DNA of 64,000 nt from Melastoma dodecandrum (GCA_029817715.1 JARUPY010000271.1:2480001-2544000), one strand, 5' to 3'; shown: positions 47,841 to 60,009, counted from the first letter of the stretch. A program made the numbers and translations. The notes: generated by a model from the letters alone, not told the origin.

Positions 47841-50148
47841 GAAAGAGAGTATTTGGCAGATGATGACAACAACAAAGGTATACGTCAGGTAAACTAAAAG
47901 AAGAAAGAGTTTTACTTGAAATAACTCCAGACCGTGAGTTGCCATAAGCCATTTTTAATTTCTAGAGGGAGTAAACTTCCTCTTTGTTTCTTGTGTGGGG
48001 TTCACAAACACGCCCCTTCTGGCAATTATTTAAGGTTTAAGTTGTTTGGGAATGATTTTTCACTGGAGACGATAAATCCTGAGGTGACAGGCTGATTATG
48101 AGCTCCATCAATGTTGGTGATCAAATCAAAGTATTCAATATATATTATCTTCTGTTCAGCTGTTTGTGGAAGGAGGATAAGCTTCTTCCGTTTTGTGTTT
48201 GAACTGGTTTATGCTGCAGATTCTTCGGTCGTGGAATGCTGCTGGCTTGGCTTCTAATGATGCATGTGCATCCTCAACATTTATTTTGAATCCGTGATCG
48301 CCCGAGCCCTGGATAGCAGTAGATAAAGAAAGGATACCCTGATTGTATTCTTGTCCCATGTCGTCGACGTCGGAGCTTATCCCAATGCCATTTTATGGTC
48401 CAGACTCATCCGTTGATTACATTACATCCAAACGTTGGTCGGGTGGCATGGGGGAGACGCAGTGAAGCTGCAATGGAATTCGAAGTGTTTTGTGAGAACC
48501 TTTTTGTCCACTCTGCTGGCCCTAGCAAAGCCTTCTTTTAACCTATTCATTACCAAGGATGCAATGAAAGGGACGATGCCGGGCAGAATACAGAACTATC
48601 TGTATGGCTTTAAAGCATGCAACAACACCAGCAATTGATTATGCCTGAGAGGGAAACCAAAACAAAAACTAAAAAACAATCATCACAAACTGCTAGAAGT
48701 AAGAACAGCAAGGATCCATGGACATGGACAGATGATATACATTAGAAATACTTGGTTTCCTGGATCTACACAATCAACTTGTAGAGTGGTCTATAATATC
48801 TGACCCTGTCAAGATAATGTTGAATAAGAGGAGGAGCTTCCCCGCAAGTTACAAATAATGAACTGGACAGTCTACCCGCCATCAGATTTTTTAGCCCGCG
48901 GAAACAGAAGCTAAGCATTATCAAGCACCCATCTCAACATCTTAGTCTCATACAAGTCTATTGGGTCGTTACTTACTTCATACCCAAGAAAATCCAGCAC
49001 CTCCATCCCCAGGCTGGACTGGACTGAACTAGGACATAATAAATATTTACTCCAACACGTCACGTCACTCTTAACTTGCATACATAAAGTTATCATTAAA
49101 TTTATGGGAATTCACGTAACCTAAGCTAGTAGTGCACCGTAACTTGGGGATTTGTTATTAAATAATATGCCACAAAGTCTTTCAAAAAGTTAAAACAATG
49201 CAATTCTCATTTTCATACGGTCCTAACTTTTTAAACTTTTTCGAACTTAAGACATCGAATTCCTTAAAATTATAAGAAACCTGCAGTTAAAACAACGAGT
49301 TTATACTATTCCTCATTGTTTCATGAACACTTTTCCAAACTTTTTAAGGACGAGTTATTTACCCTAATTAGTGAATTTTGAAACATACTTCCATCTACTC
49401 CCGGAAATTGTGTCCGGCCGTATTAGGGGTGAAAACGAACTGAGCCACTCGTGAGCTGGCTCGGTCAAAATTCGGTTCGAGCTCGACTTTGACCGAGCTC
49501 GAGCCGAACTCGAGTCGTCTCGTTAACCAAACGAGTCGAGCTCGAGCCGAAACACTTACAGTTCGATGGTTTGTAAGCCTCTCGTGAGCCTAATATTATA
49601 TAAAATAATAGCTTACATTCGAATCTTTCGAGCCAACCTCGAGCTCTCCATAATTGGACCAAGCCGAACTCGAGATCCAATTATTTGAGCTCAATCGAGT
49701 TCGAGCCGAGCTCGAGCTCGGATTGTTCCTAATCGAGCCGAGCTCGAGCCTGAGGGTATTTGGTCCAGGCTCGGCTCGTTTTCACACCCTTTTTCTCTAA
49801 CACACCGAAACGTACGTTCGAGATTTCTTGCATCATTTGAATAACCTTTAGAACTTCAATGATTGAGCATTATTATAATGGATACGAGGGTCGTTGTCAA
49901 TGTTAATAATATAATACATATATGGCCCGTTCTTATATGGCCCGTTCTTATCTCTCTATTAGGCGGCTTTGATCCGGAGACCCTAATTATATGTCCCTCC
50001 CCCCAACTTGTGCGCGGAAATCATATGTTAAAATGTCTTAATCGGGTCGTAACGATAAGACAAAACAAAAAGAGTTTTATTGGCATTTTTGGTTATAGAT
50101 GATAAGGAGGATATTATTAAGCAAGAGACTAAACCTTGCCGCTCTTTG
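47841..50148. other. intergenic with one MITE
   Basis: 47841-48150 is probable EAF 3' UTR. 48150-49420 has no recognisable gene. The element at 49427-49792 is listed separately. 49800-50148 leads into the HIPP promoter. Confidence 0.45.
49427..49792. mobile_element. second member of the GAGCTCGAGC MITE family
   Basis: Starts AGGGGTGAAAACGAAC and ends GCTCGTTTTCACACCC, inverted repeats matching those of 8021-8486. The interior shares CTCGGTCAAAATTCGGTTCG and many GAGCTCGAGC variants. No clear target duplication. Confidence 0.75.
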
Positions 50149-50151
50149 TTA

Positions 50152-50159
50152 TATATAAA
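50152..50159 (+). promoter_or_regulatory. TATA box of the HIPP gene
   Basis: TATATAAA lies 65-72 bp before the ATG at 50224, a good consensus and position. Confidence 0.55.
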
Positions 50160-50223
50160 GAGCCATCCTACCACAACCACACACCCCTTATACGAGGCAG
50201 TGACACAAGGAAGGAAGCAAACA

Positions 50224-50841
50224 ATGGGGGTCCTCGACGCCCTTGTCGATCTCCTCGAGGATTCCTTGGCACGGACGAGGAAGAGGCACAAACCGATGCA
50301 GGTTAGAGCTCTTTTTTCTTGCTGTGGTTTTGTACTTTGAGCGGGGAGTTCGGTGGGACTTATTTTTCGGATGTTTGCTTGATCACCAGAAAGTGCAAAT
50401 CAAGGTTAAGATGGATTGCGATGGCTGTGAAAGGAGAATCCGAAACGCAGTTTCTTCTATGAAAGGTAACTTTTGTTGTTACTGGAGCCTACATCCCCGG
50501 ACACAAGCAAGAGCTGGAGTTTGATTGTGGCTTGGGGTTGATTTGGAGCAGGTGTGAGAAAGGTGGATATAAACAGGAAGCTGAGCCAGGTGACGGTGGA
50601 GGGGAACGTAGAAGCAAAGAAAGTGCTGGAGAAGGTGAAGAGCTTGGGCAAGAAGAAGGCGGAACTATGGCCATATGTTCCGTTCAATGTCGTGCCATAT
50701 CCCTACGCACCTCAGGTCTACGACAAGAGAGCGCCTGCAGGACAAGTAAGGAACCCGACTCAAACCCTCCCCAGCCCGTCCCACGAAAGGTATACCTCTA
50801 TGTTCAGTGACGAGAACCCGAATGCTTGTACCGTCATGTAA
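50224..50841 (+). CDS. heavy-metal-associated isoprenylated plant protein (HIPP)
   Basis: Small metallochaperone-like protein with one HMA domain and a prenylated C-terminus; HIPPs bind soft metals and attach to membranes. Exons 50224-50301, 50390-50465 and 50552-50841 give 147 residues, the size of the HIPP20-27 cluster. The start MGVLDAL resembles the MGxLD start of that cluster. The HMA core KVQIKVKMDCDGCERR carries the metal-binding CxxC (CDGC), followed by VRKVDINRKLSQVTVEG. The KKAELWPYVPFNVVPYPYAP and MFSDENPNACTVM segments are family hallmarks. The last four residues, CTVM, form a CaaX box for farnesylation. Introns interrupt before the HMA domain and after MKG, as in relatives. No defects. 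Confidence 0.92.
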
Positions 50842-53595
50842 TCCTGGATGGTCCGGAGTTTGAAGTCGCTGGTTGAGTCTAGGACTAATGATGTTAGACA
50901 TGTCAGGATGTAGCAGTATGTAGCGTATGGGCTAGGGAACAACGAGGAGCTGTGTTAGGACATGAACGTTGTGCTCGTGTTGTAGGGATCTGTCTTTGTT
51001 GAAGCTATTATGCAGAGTCGCGAGTTTCATCAAATCCGAGGTTCCACTTCTCCAATTCCAATAACATCGACCAAACTCCACCCGTTTTAAGTGAACAAAC
51101 ATACAGTGCTCGACTTACCAAATACGATTCATCCGATCCCAAATTATTATTCCCATGGATACACATATTACGTGAACCAAACACCACAACTAACATCATC
51201 AACTCTCCCCTCTACTCCGAGATGTTTTTTCACAACCTCCTACTGCAGTCAGCGGATCATACAACAATAAGGAGTTGCCCCCTGTGAAAACGAGATCAAA
51301 TCGTGGTATCAAGGTCGTGTTCCGTTCTTATGTACACACACGCTGTTAACTCCTAGTCCTCGTCCACGCAAGCCCTCGGAGGACATCCTACGAAAAAAGT
51401 CCGGACTGTTGCTCGGCTTGATATATTGTTGTCGGGATACCGTATTTCGGGATAGCCATCACTCTGCTTAGTGTACGACTCCCAACCCAGAGTACATAAA
51501 ATGGCCACAGAAGACTGTTTAGTTAACGCGTCGTGACTGACACTTCGTTCGCCGTTCTGGGCTGGGCCTTACAATATGGAGGCCCAGACTCAAGTTAATC
51601 CATTTGTTGTATTACGGCGGTCACCCAATTAAAAGGAAAACGAAACAAACCATCTCAAACTAGTCAAACGTTTTTTTTGTTAATGTTTGTCTGGTCTACA
51701 ACGTATTATGTCTTGAGAGAATTATTTTTTTTTTCCAGCATAAAAAGGTGGAAATCGCACGAAAGCCTAGGAAGGAACACTAGATGGGGGATAATTATGT
51801 CGGGAAGAAAGCAGAAATGGCATGAGTGGGGGAGGCATTTGATCACATAATGACGACAAAGGGAAGGAGGTTATCTGATCATGTTTATCTTTTTCTTCGT
51901 AATCGGAACATGATGTTAAGTTGTAATATTTAGTTAAGGTTCTTTTAGAAATAAGATATAATAATATTTTTAGAATTATATATATATATATATTTTTTTA
52001 TAATTAAGAGGCTCCTAAACCCGCGTTTGAGATTTGAACATGAATTTGAAGTTTTCCTTTTGGAAACGGATGCTATTTTTTTATGTTTTTATTATATAAA
52101 ATATATGTCTCTTAGGGGTTTTGCACATTGAGGTTGAAAAAGATTCAACTCAGTAAAGGCTCTAAAAGCCTATACCTACATTTGTACGTTCTTTCGGATG
52201 TAATCTTTACAAGAATTATGTCAAACTCCTAACGATATGGGCAGTGACATAATATGCCATATGCATATCTAAATCTGAACATGAAATTCAAGCGAAATAA
52301 AGTGAGACCGTAAAAAAATATGACAATGACCGTCGTTAACAAAATTCGACTTTTTAAAGAGTGATTGCGAGATAGGAGAATTTTGAAGAAAGTGCCGATG
52401 AGTTTACCAAAAATACTTACTTGAAGCTCCAAAGATTTTTGAATGATTTTGTTGGCCTAGCTTATCAAGAACGAAGAGTTACACAGACCAGCCTAAATAT
52501 GAAGCTCAGTGTACAAGTCGAATTTCCACTCTAAAACTAATTGATGATAAAAGGTGTAGCAAACCGGTGGTTGGACTAAATTTCATATGTGATTTATGTT
52601 TTTACCAATTGGTTACAGACCCTTTCTTCAACATTAGAAATAAAGCAAAGCGTTTTCGGTGGTGGTGGGGATTTCGTAAGGACAAAATCAAGGTTGAGAT
52701 GCTCTGAAAATTCGGTTGGACTATTATTTCCATCGTATCCATTAGGATGAAGTGCTGGGCATCATTGAATATCCATTGATATTGCAGCCGGAGTGATCAG
52801 GGGCCCCCTGATTCAGGGGAGGCATGAAATTGGTCAAATCTGAGTTATGTGCGACAGACAAGCAAACTGTGGAAGCAAAACATGATAAATCCCATTTAGA
52901 ATTGCCGACCCCTTTCTCGGAATCATCCCCCACCCCAAATCCCAACTCCATTATCCAAAAAAAAAAAGAAAGACACCACCCGTGGCCCGTGGGTGGGTTC
53001 TTCTTCTTTGTCATTCCCCCCTAAACATGGCCAGGAATCCAGCAGCGATTGAAGGGACTCTTTCCCTTGGGAAGGCGTGCCCCTTCTACCCTGTCTTAAA
53101 ACTATTCTATGCTCCCACCACATGATCCCCCCCCTTTCCCGTGACCAATTTCTGTTTCTTTTCTTTTTGCTAAGCTAAAATTTCGATCTAATATTGCCTG
53201 TAAAGGAGAAAATAAACGAAAAAACAAAAGCATTCAATAAACTTTTCTTGTAAAAATTGAGATATCATTCGAGAAACGGACAAACCCATTAAAAAGGTAG
53301 AAGTGGGAAAGGACGTAGGTACGACGACCAACCCATATTTGGGGCTGGAGCTGCACAAAATATATTTTATTGAGTTTTGTAGTTTAGCCTGGTTTTGGTG
53401 CTGCTTTAACTGAAGCTAAAGTTCCAACGGAAGTCCACGCTTTCCCACAATTCTCTTCCATTTCAATTTGATCTCTGTCTCCGTCTCTTGTGGCCTATTT
53501 ATTTATCTTAGACAAACATAATCACCTTGAAACCCTCCTCCCGTTCGTCAACCTCCACTTTTCTCTACACAAACAAACACTAAGAAAAAGACACC
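50842..53595. other. intergenic, AT-rich, no gene seen
   Basis: Includes TA-rich tracts near 51979-51996 and short A/T runs. No coding region or named element is supported. Confidence 0.45.
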
Positions 53596-54234
53596 ATGCT
53601 GTCTCAACTCCTCCCCATCTTCTTCTTCTTCTTCTTCTCCTTCTTCTTCCTTCTCAACTTCAAGCCAACAGCCTCCTCCCCCATCGCCCCTTCCCCTCAT
53701 CCTTCCAACAACACCCAGTTCATCCTCACCAGCTGCTCCTCCACCCTCTACCCGGACCTCTGCTCCTCCTCCCTCCTCCACTATGCCGACGCCGTCTCCT
53801 CCGACCCTGCTCGCCTCGCACGTGTTTCCATCGCCGTCAGCCTCTCCAGGGCCAGTCATACGGCTGCCTACGTCTCCGGCCTCTCCCGTCAAGCCGACTA
53901 TGGTTCCGACCAGAGGGCCTCCTCTGCCCTCCATGACTGCTTCACAAATTTCGGGGATGCAGTAGACGAGATGAGGGGATCCCTTAAACAGATGCGCCAG
54001 CTGGGAACCACGGGGGAGTCCTTTCGGTTCGGGATGAGCAACGTGCAGACTTGGATGAGCGCTGCCCTCACCAACGAGGAGTCCTGCACCGACGGGTTCG
54101 AGGACGTCGCTGATGGGCGGGTGAAGAAAGAGGTCTGCGAGAAGGCCGAGGCTGTTAAGATGGTCACCAGCAACGCGCTGGCACTGGTCAACATGTTCGT
54201 CAATGCCGTGGCTGTAAGCGAATCTGATCGCTAA
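53596..54234 (+). CDS. pectin methylesterase/invertase inhibitor-like protein, C-terminus altered by a retrotransposon
   Basis: Secreted PMEI-domain protein; family members bind and inhibit pectin methylesterases or invertases in the wall. The single exon has a signal peptide with an unusual Phe-rich core (FFFFFFSFFF, encoded by a TTC repeat), then the PMEI four-helix domain. Cysteines sit as expected: LTSCSSTLYPDLC for the first disulfide, HDCF and the ESCTDGFED helix start for the second. The LTR of a copia element starts at 54213, in the codon after NAV. The ORF continues six more codons into the LTR before a stop, giving 212 residues. The original last five codons and stop lie at 60811-60826, beyond the element. 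The four helices are complete, so the product may still fold. Whether the transcript is stable is unknown. Confidence 0.85.
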   Translation: MLSQLLPIFFFFFFSFFFLLNFKPTASSPIAPSPHPSNNTQFILTSCSSTLYPDLCSSSLLHYADAVSSDPARLARVSIAVSLSRASHTAAYVSGLSRQADYGSDQRASSALHDCFTNFGDAVDEMRGSLKQMRQLGTTGESFRFGMSNVQTWMSAALTNEESCTDGFEDVADGRVKKEVCEKAEAVKMVTSNALALVNMFVNAVAVSESDR

Positions 54235-54726
54235 CCCAAGATCACCGTATCGATTTGGGACACCAAAAAAAAAAACGGGGAAAACGGAGGCGTACCTGAT
54301 TGCGCCATAATCTCCAATACAAAAGCGGAAGCCAAGATCCGTGAGTACGAACTGCAAGAACAATCAAGAAAGTGCCCTAGGTCTTCCCCTCCCTCCTGAC
54401 GAGACGGCCGATGGAACTATCTGATTAATTCATCAGTGGGAGAGGGGACCTAGCGCTATTATAAACGTGACAGGCCCTTCCATCACGGGCTTATGTCAAC
54501 ATTAGGCCTACACCGAGTTTCCGTCTAGCCCACATCATACAATAACCGAGATGTCGCAAAAGTCCATAACAAAGATCACCGAACCTCAATGGACTATCAT
54601 GCATTGTCCCGTAATCAACATACAACCCGGTTTTTCAAGATAGACAAAATATAATTAATTATAGCCCAAATGAATTTTATAAACAAAACAAAAGAAAGAA
54701 AACAAAGGTTCAATAAAATTCCAACA
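54213..54726 (-). repeat. 3' LTR (element orientation)
   Basis: 514 bp. By eye it differs from the other LTR by one substitution (T versus G in CCGAGTTKCCGTC) and by the length of an A/G run near 54264-54281. Confidence 0.93.
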
Positions 54727-54959
54727 TTCTCCCACTGGGCTATGATTAATTTCAAAAGTTCAAAACCTTTAGTTTTAAAACGACTCTCGGGCTGTACACA
54801 GATATGGCCATATCATAGAAAACGATATACGGGACAACATCTCAAAACAACCTCGGCCATCAAAAGTCGCTAACACCGAACCATGGCCGTCGTCACATCA
54901 TTTACCGACATTAGACAACCATGATCACAAGCATCCACAACTCTAACGCCAATAGGTCA

Positions 54960-55320
54960 ATGTGGCGGTGTAGCCGAAAATAACATCCCTCAATGGTGAT
55001 CATAATGATGTTATTTCCGTTCGGTCCTATAAATTTTCCTGTAACCTTTATACTTCATCGAAGTCAGGAAAATCCCTCTGTAACCTTTATATTTCACTGA
55101 AGTCAGAGAAAAACTTCTGTAACCTGCATACTTCAGCGAAATCAGAGTACCCATCCGTAACCTTAATGCTTCAGAGAAGCCGGATGAAATAAACTGGCAC
55201 TAATGCCACCATATGTCTCAAAAATAAAACTCGCGAGAACCTCAATGGTATCATCAGAGACATGCTAATTTGACAAAACCGTCATGCTCAAGATAAACAC
55301 CAGATCTTGAGACTTTCAAA
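54960..55320 (-). other. array of stem-loops in the 3' non-coding region of the copia element
   Basis: Four units of about 39 nt at 55034-55072, 55073-55110, 55113-55148 and 55150-55188. Outer arms differ but pair: TTTTCCTG/CAGGAAAA, CTCTG/CAGAG, ACTTCTG/CAGAGT, CATCCG/CGGATG. Each encloses TAACCTTTATACTTC-like sequence with an inner CTTC/GAAG stem. Further perfect stems nearby: ATGTCTC/GAGACAT (55213-55263), CTCAAGAT/ATCTTGAG (55287-55311) and an AATAACATC/GATGTTATT stem (54974-55024). Confidence 0.7.
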
Positions 55321-55427
55321 CATGTGCACATGTAACATTCAACAAAATGAATAACAGATGATCATCATATAACATTAAAACCATCAAATGTCTCAAGTCA
55401 TACATCAACATCCAACACAAACTCCCA

Positions 55428-56828
55428 CTAACCAAGTACATCAAAAGACTCTACCACCCCCATACTGGTAACATGAACCTGAAAAACACCAGGTGGTAAT
55501 CCCTTGGTTAACGGGTCTGCAATCATCGCGTCAGTGCGGATGTGCTCAATCTCAACATCCCCTTTCTTTACATGATCCCTGACAGCGAGATATTTGATCT
55601 CTATATGTTTCGAACCACTCGAACTCTTATTGTTTTTCGAGAACATCACAGCTGCGCTGTTATCACAAAATATCCTAAGTGGCCTACATATAGAATCAAC
55701 AACTACAAGCCCCAATATAAAGTTTCTTAGCCAAATAGCATGTGTCACTGCCCCATAACATGCCACAAACTCTGCCTGCATAGTGGATGAAGCTGTCAGA
55801 GTTTGCTTCACACTTTTCCAAGAAACTGCTCCACCGGCCATCATGAATATGTATCCTGAAGTAGATTTCCTATCATCTGGGCATGTCCCAAAGTCAGAAT
55901 CAGTATAACCCACTACTTCAAGACTATCTGAGCGCCTGTACACAAGCATATAATCACGTGTCCCCTTTAGATACCTCATAACTTTCTTGGCAGCCATCCA
56001 GTGATCAGGACCTGGATTAGACTGATATCTCCCAAGAACACTCACTGCAAATGCAATGTCCGGCCTAGTGCAAACCTGAGCATACATCAAACTCCCAACA
56101 GCACTAGCATAAGGTATACTCACCATCGACTTCTTTTCAAAGTCATTCTTAGGACACTGATTTTTACTGAATTTGTCCCCCTTTTGTACAGGTGCAACAC
56201 TAGGTTTACAACCCTCCATCTCAAAACGTTTCAATACTCTATCAATATATGCCCTTTGAGAGAGTCCCAATAGCCCACGAGATCTATCTCGACGTATATC
56301 TATGCCAAGAACAAAAGATGCCTCCCCAAGGTCTTTCATATCAAAAGACTTTGTCAACATTATTTTGGTTTCACAGAGCAACCCAACATCACTACTAGCA
56401 AGGAGGATATCATCAACATACAAGACCAGAAAAATATAATTACTCCCACTGGTCTTTAGGTAGATGCAATGATCTACTTTATTTTCAACGAATCCAAAAG
56501 AAGTCACTACTTCATCAAATTTTAAGTACCACTGACGAGATGCCTGTTTCAGACCATAGATAGACTTCTTAAGCTTACAAACCATGTTCTCCTTACCAAT
56601 TTCCTCAAATCCCTCAGGTTGTTCCATATATACATCTTCTTCAAGACTACCGTTTAAAAAAGCAGTCTTAACATCCATCTGATGCAGTTCAAGATCAAAA
56701 TGTGCAACCAAAGCCATGATAATACGAAAGTCATCCTTAGAGGAGACGGGAGAAAAGGTCTCGGTATAATCAATACCTGGTTGTTGTGTAAACCCTTTCG
56801 CCACTAACCTTGCCTTATAGCGATCCAC
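55428..56828 (-). CDS. copia reverse transcriptase and RNase H region
   Basis: 466-residue frame with the start of the Ty1-copia RT ([12 protein letters not shown]), [21 protein letters not shown], the catalytic YVDD at residues 137-140, [12 protein letters not shown], and RNase H landmarks ([50 protein letters not shown]). It is separated from the upstream pol frame by a one-base shift near 56830-56850. No start codon of its own is meant here; it is the end of pol. Confidence 0.88.
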   Translation of the reverse strand: MDRYKARLVAKGFTQQPGIDYTETFSPVSSKDDFRIIMALVAHFDLELHQMDVKTAFLNGSLEEDVYMEQPEGFEEIGKENMVCKLKKSIYGLKQASRQWYLKFDEVVTSFGFVENKVDHCIYLKTSGSNYIFLVLYVDDILLASSDVGLLCETKIMLTKSFDMKDLGEASFVLGIDIRRDRSRGLLGLSQRAYIDRVLKRFEMEGCKPSVAPVQKGDKFSKNQCPKNDFEKKSMVSIPYASAVGSLMYAQVCTRPDIAFAVSVLGRYQSNPGPDHWMAAKKVMRYLKGTRDYMLVYRRSDSLEVVGYTDSDFGTCPDDRKSTSGYIFMMAGGAVSWKSVKQTLTASSTMQAEFVACYGAVTHAIWLRNFILGLVVVDSICRPLRIFCDNSAAVMFSKNNKSSSGSKHIEIKYLAVRDHVKKGDVEIEHIRTDAMIADPLTKGLPPGVFQVHVTSMGVVESFDVLG

Positions 56829-59122
56829 CTTTCCATTGGCATCCTCTTAGTTTTGAACACCCATTTACACCCAACTGGTCGATGACCATCGGGTAAATTC
56901 ACAAGCTCCCACACATCATTCTGTGACATCGAAGTCATTTCCTCTCGCATAGCATTAAGCCACATACTACTATGGGGAACAGAAACAGCCTCCCGATAGC
57001 TCAAAGGATCTGTCAAACTAACATCAGATTCACCAAGATAAACTATATAATCATCACTGATAGCAGGTCGTCTTTGTCTAACAGACCTCCTGACAGGAGC
57101 CTCTTGAGAAGAAGACTCAGGCTGTGTGAAAAAATCATCAACAATGGGCTGTTCAGTAACATCACTGGGTACAATCGGCACGTCACTATGTGGGATTGAA
57201 AGATGAAAGAATACTTTCTCATTCTGCTCGAAAGTGTCTGAAACATCAACTCCAGTACTAACCTCATCAGCAACATCAAACTCCAAGAACCTTGCATTCA
57301 TGGAGTCAATCACAGTCCTCCCACGACTAGGACAATAGAACCTGTACCCTTTAGACCTATCAGGATATCCAATAAAAAAGCAACGAGAAGTCCTTGACTC
57401 GATTTTACTCATATGGGGATTGAAGATTTTAACCTCAGCAGGACACCCCCACACACGAAGATGATTAAGGCTAGGTTTACGACCAGTCCAAATTTCGAAA
57501 GGAGTTTTGGGAACAGATTTTGAAGGAACACGATTAAGGATATACAAAGCAGATCTAAGCGCTTCACCCCATAGAAAACAAGGTAGGTTAGACCTACTCA
57601 TCATGCTTCTCATCATGTCCATAAGGGTGCGATTCCGCCTTTCGGCCACACCATTTTGTTCGGGCGTATAAGGCATGGTATATTGTGGAACAATTCCATA
57701 TTCCTGTAAGTACTTAGCAAACGGTCCCATTTGTTGTCCAGAACCATCATGTCTACCATAGTACTCACCACCACGATCAGACCGTACTACCTTAATCAAT
57801 TTCTCTAACTGCTTCTCGACTTCAGTCTTAAAGACTTTAAATTTGTCGAGAGCTTCTGACTTCTCTTTAATGAAATAGAGATAGCCATACCGAGAAAAGT
57901 CATCTATAAATGTTATAAAATACTTGTTTCCACACAAAGTAGTAGGATAAGGTCCAGAGATGTCAGTGTGGATGATTTCTAAAAGCTCTGAGCTACGAGT
58001 AGCTCCTTTCTTCTTAGACTTGGTGAATTTGCCTTTAATGCAATCTACACAAGTTTCTAGATCACTGAAATCAAGAGAAGGTAAAATTTCATTTTTGACT
58101 AATCTTTGAATCCTTTCTCTCGATATGTGGCCTAAACGTTTATGCCACAACAGACAAGAATTTTCAACGGATAAAGGTCTCTTGGAGGTACTCGACTCAA
58201 CCGAGAAATTTTGAAAAGGAGTAGGAGTCAAAAGCAATTGAAATAATCCATTATTTAGAATTCCAGAACCAACAATCTGAGAATTCAAAGACAATCGAAC
58301 TAAACCTCGTTCAAAAAGAAAAGAGTATCCACTAGAGTTCAAAGCTGAAATAGAAATCAAGTTTCTTCTAATAGTGGGAACATAAAAGACATTTCTCAAC
58401 ATGAGAACATGATTTGACTCTAGAACAAGACGAACAACTCCTATGGACTCGACTTGGACTTCAACATCGTTCCCCACTTTAAGCTTTGACTCCGTTTCAC
58501 TTGGTTTCCTTATGCTCTTGAACCCCTGTAATGTCATAGTAACATGCACAGAAGCTCCACTATCAATCCACCAAGAACTAGGTGAGACATCAACTAGATT
58601 CGATTCAAAACATACTAGAACAGAAGAGTTACCTCCAGACTTATTTTGCTCAAGTCGAGCCTTAAGCTTAAAACAATCCTTCTTCATATGTCCTAACTTT
58701 TGGCAATAGAAACATTTGATATCCTTTTTAGAGACAACCTTTGAACCTCCCTCACTCTGATCGTGACCATGCCTCTTAAAGCCCATATTCTTAGAAGCAC
58801 CGGGGTGAAAACGCTTAGAGTGCTTCTTACCCTTCAAAAAGGAAGGTCTAGAAGAAGACACAAGAAAGGCACTCTCACTCTTCTCCCTCTTAAGTTTCTC
58901 TTCCTCCGCCATACACTTACTAATGAGATCATTGATAGTCCAACTCTCGTTTTGGGAAATAAAGGCAGTTTTGATCTGAGAGAAATTCGGAGGCAAGGAA
59001 TTGAGAGCATGAAGAATGATGAACTTATCTGGGAGAGGAATCTCAAGGCTTTTTAGTTTGGACTGGAGGGAAATCATTTTCAGAATATAGTCTCTCACTC
59101 CTCCCACATTGTCATAAGACAT
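56804..59122 (-). CDS. copia gag end, protease and integrase region
   Basis: 772-residue frame. Contains the gag C-terminal part, a CCHC zinc knuckle (Cys137, Cys140, His145, Cys150), the protease motif DSGAS at 187, the integrase zinc site (His327, His332, Cys358, Cys361) and the integrase triad Asp387, Asp449, Glu494. It runs out of frame at the junction with the RT region. Confidence 0.88.
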   Translation of the reverse strand: MSYDNVGGVRDYILKMISLQSKLKSLEIPLPDKFIILHALNSLPPNFSQIKTAFISQNESWTINDLISKCMAEEEKLKREKSESAFLVSSSRPSFLKGKKHSKRFHPGASKNMGFKRHGHDQSEGGSKVVSKKDIKCFYCQKLGHMKKDCFKLKARLEQNKSGGNSSVLVCFESNLVDVSPSSWWIDSGASVHVTMTLQGFKSIRKPSETESKLKVGNDVEVQVESIGVVRLVLESNHVLMLRNVFYVPTIRRNLISISALNSSGYSFLFERGLVRLSLNSQIVGSGILNNGLFQLLLTPTPFQNFSVESSTSKRPLSVENSCLLWHKRLGHISRERIQRLVKNEILPSLDFSDLETCVDCIKGKFTKSKKKGATRSSELLEIIHTDISGPYPTTLCGNKYFITFIDDFSRYGYLYFIKEKSEALDKFKVFKTEVEKQLEKLIKVVRSDRGGEYYGRHDGSGQQMGPFAKYLQEYGIVPQYTMPYTPEQNGVAERRNRTLMDMMRSMMSRSNLPCFLWGEALRSALYILNRVPSKSVPKTPFEIWTGRKPSLNHLRVWGCPAEVKIFNPHMSKIESRTSRCFFIGYPDRSKGYRFYCPSRGRTVIDSMNARFLEFDVADEVSTGVDVSDTFEQNEKVFFHLSIPHSDVPIVPSDVTEQPIVDDFFTQPESSSQEAPVRRSVRQRRPAISDDYIVYLGESDVSLTDPLSYREAVSVPHSSMWLNAMREEMTSMSQNDVWELVNLPDGHRPVGCKWVFKTKRMPMERWIAIRQG

Positions 59123-59127
59123 ACTCG

Positions 59128-59526
59128 TCAGCTTTTCAACAGGACACTAGATTCAGCCATATCGGGTACAAGGTACCTATCTCCAAGAGCAGTGAGCAAC
59201 TCCTTAGCAGTGGAAGCCTCAGGTAACCCACTCAACAGATGTTCTGAAATTGATCTCCTCATGGCTAGAAGACTCATATAGTTCGAATGCTCCCACTTGC
59301 TAAAGTACTCTCTTTCCATTGGGGTACTAGCCTCAGTAAGCGGAGCGGGGCGATCCACTCGCAAGGCTAAATCTAGATTTACAAATCCCAGGGCATACAG
59401 AAGCTCATCCTTCCACTTATTGAAATTAGATCCATTTAGGACCTCAACTACACCAACACCAGCATTGTTCAAAGCAAGTGTGACTGAAAACAAAAGGAAC
59501 AAATACATGAGTGAACATAACAGCAA
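59128..59526 (-). CDS. copia gag N-terminal region
   Basis: Frame with [18 protein letters not shown] and [16 protein letters not shown], characteristic of copia gag. It ends in a stop one base out of frame with the continuing gag sequence at 59122. The first 20 or so residues may not be natural, because family gags usually begin nearer NNAGVG. Confidence 0.75.
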   Translation of the reverse strand: MLLCSLMYLFLLFSVTLALNNAGVGVVEVLNGSNFNKWKDELLYALGFVNLDLALRVDRPAPLTEASTPMEREYFSKWEHSNYMSLLAMRRSISEHLLSGLPEASTAKELLTALGDRYLVPDMAESSVLLKS

Positions 59527-59672
59527 TAGTCATTTACATAGACTATCAAACAGAGAGCCTCAAACAACGCCAAATGCAGTGAATCCAACACCTTTGGGCA
59601 GAAGGACCCCACACCAGCAAAGTCAAGACACTCTAGCAACCCTCAACAAGTCCGAGAAAATCCCACCTGTCA

Positions 59673-59904
59673 CTTTGAGTGAGCCGCTTTGGCAGCCAAG
59701 CACTCAAAGCACAAATATGAGATAACTCACTTGCTGAGAACACGCGCGATTGTAAGAAAACCCGGTTGTCACTCAGGTCGAGTCGCTTTGGCAACCAAAC
59801 GACCAGAGCACAAATCCAAAAGCCGCTTACCCTTAATGCACATGCCCGTCAGATGACCCACCTGTCACTGTAAACGAGCCACTTTGGCAGCCAAACGCTT
59901 ACAG
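59673..59904 (-). other. three stem-loops with conserved loop in the copia leader
   Basis: Units at 59673-59709, 59772-59808 and 59868-59904. The 9-base arms are different in each but pair with their own partner: CTTTGAGTG/CACTCAAAG, CTCAGGTCG/CGACCAGAG, CTGTAAACG/CGCTTACAG. The 19-base loop is conserved as AGYCRCTTTGGCARCCAAR. Each unit is preceded by TGTCA and followed by CACAAAT. Confidence 0.75.
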
Positions 59905-60009
59905 CACAAATGTGAAAACACCGACAAGTTCACTCACAAAAATCACATGTTCCCTTAGTCACATATGTACGCTAAATAATAACCTTTTTTTTTTTTTTTT
60001 TTTTAACTT

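Noticed and set aside
53548..54363. 271-codon minus-strand frame opposite the PMEI-like gene
   Set aside because: Antisense shadow, Gly/Glu-rich low-complexity; the plus-strand frame has a signal peptide and PMEI cysteines.
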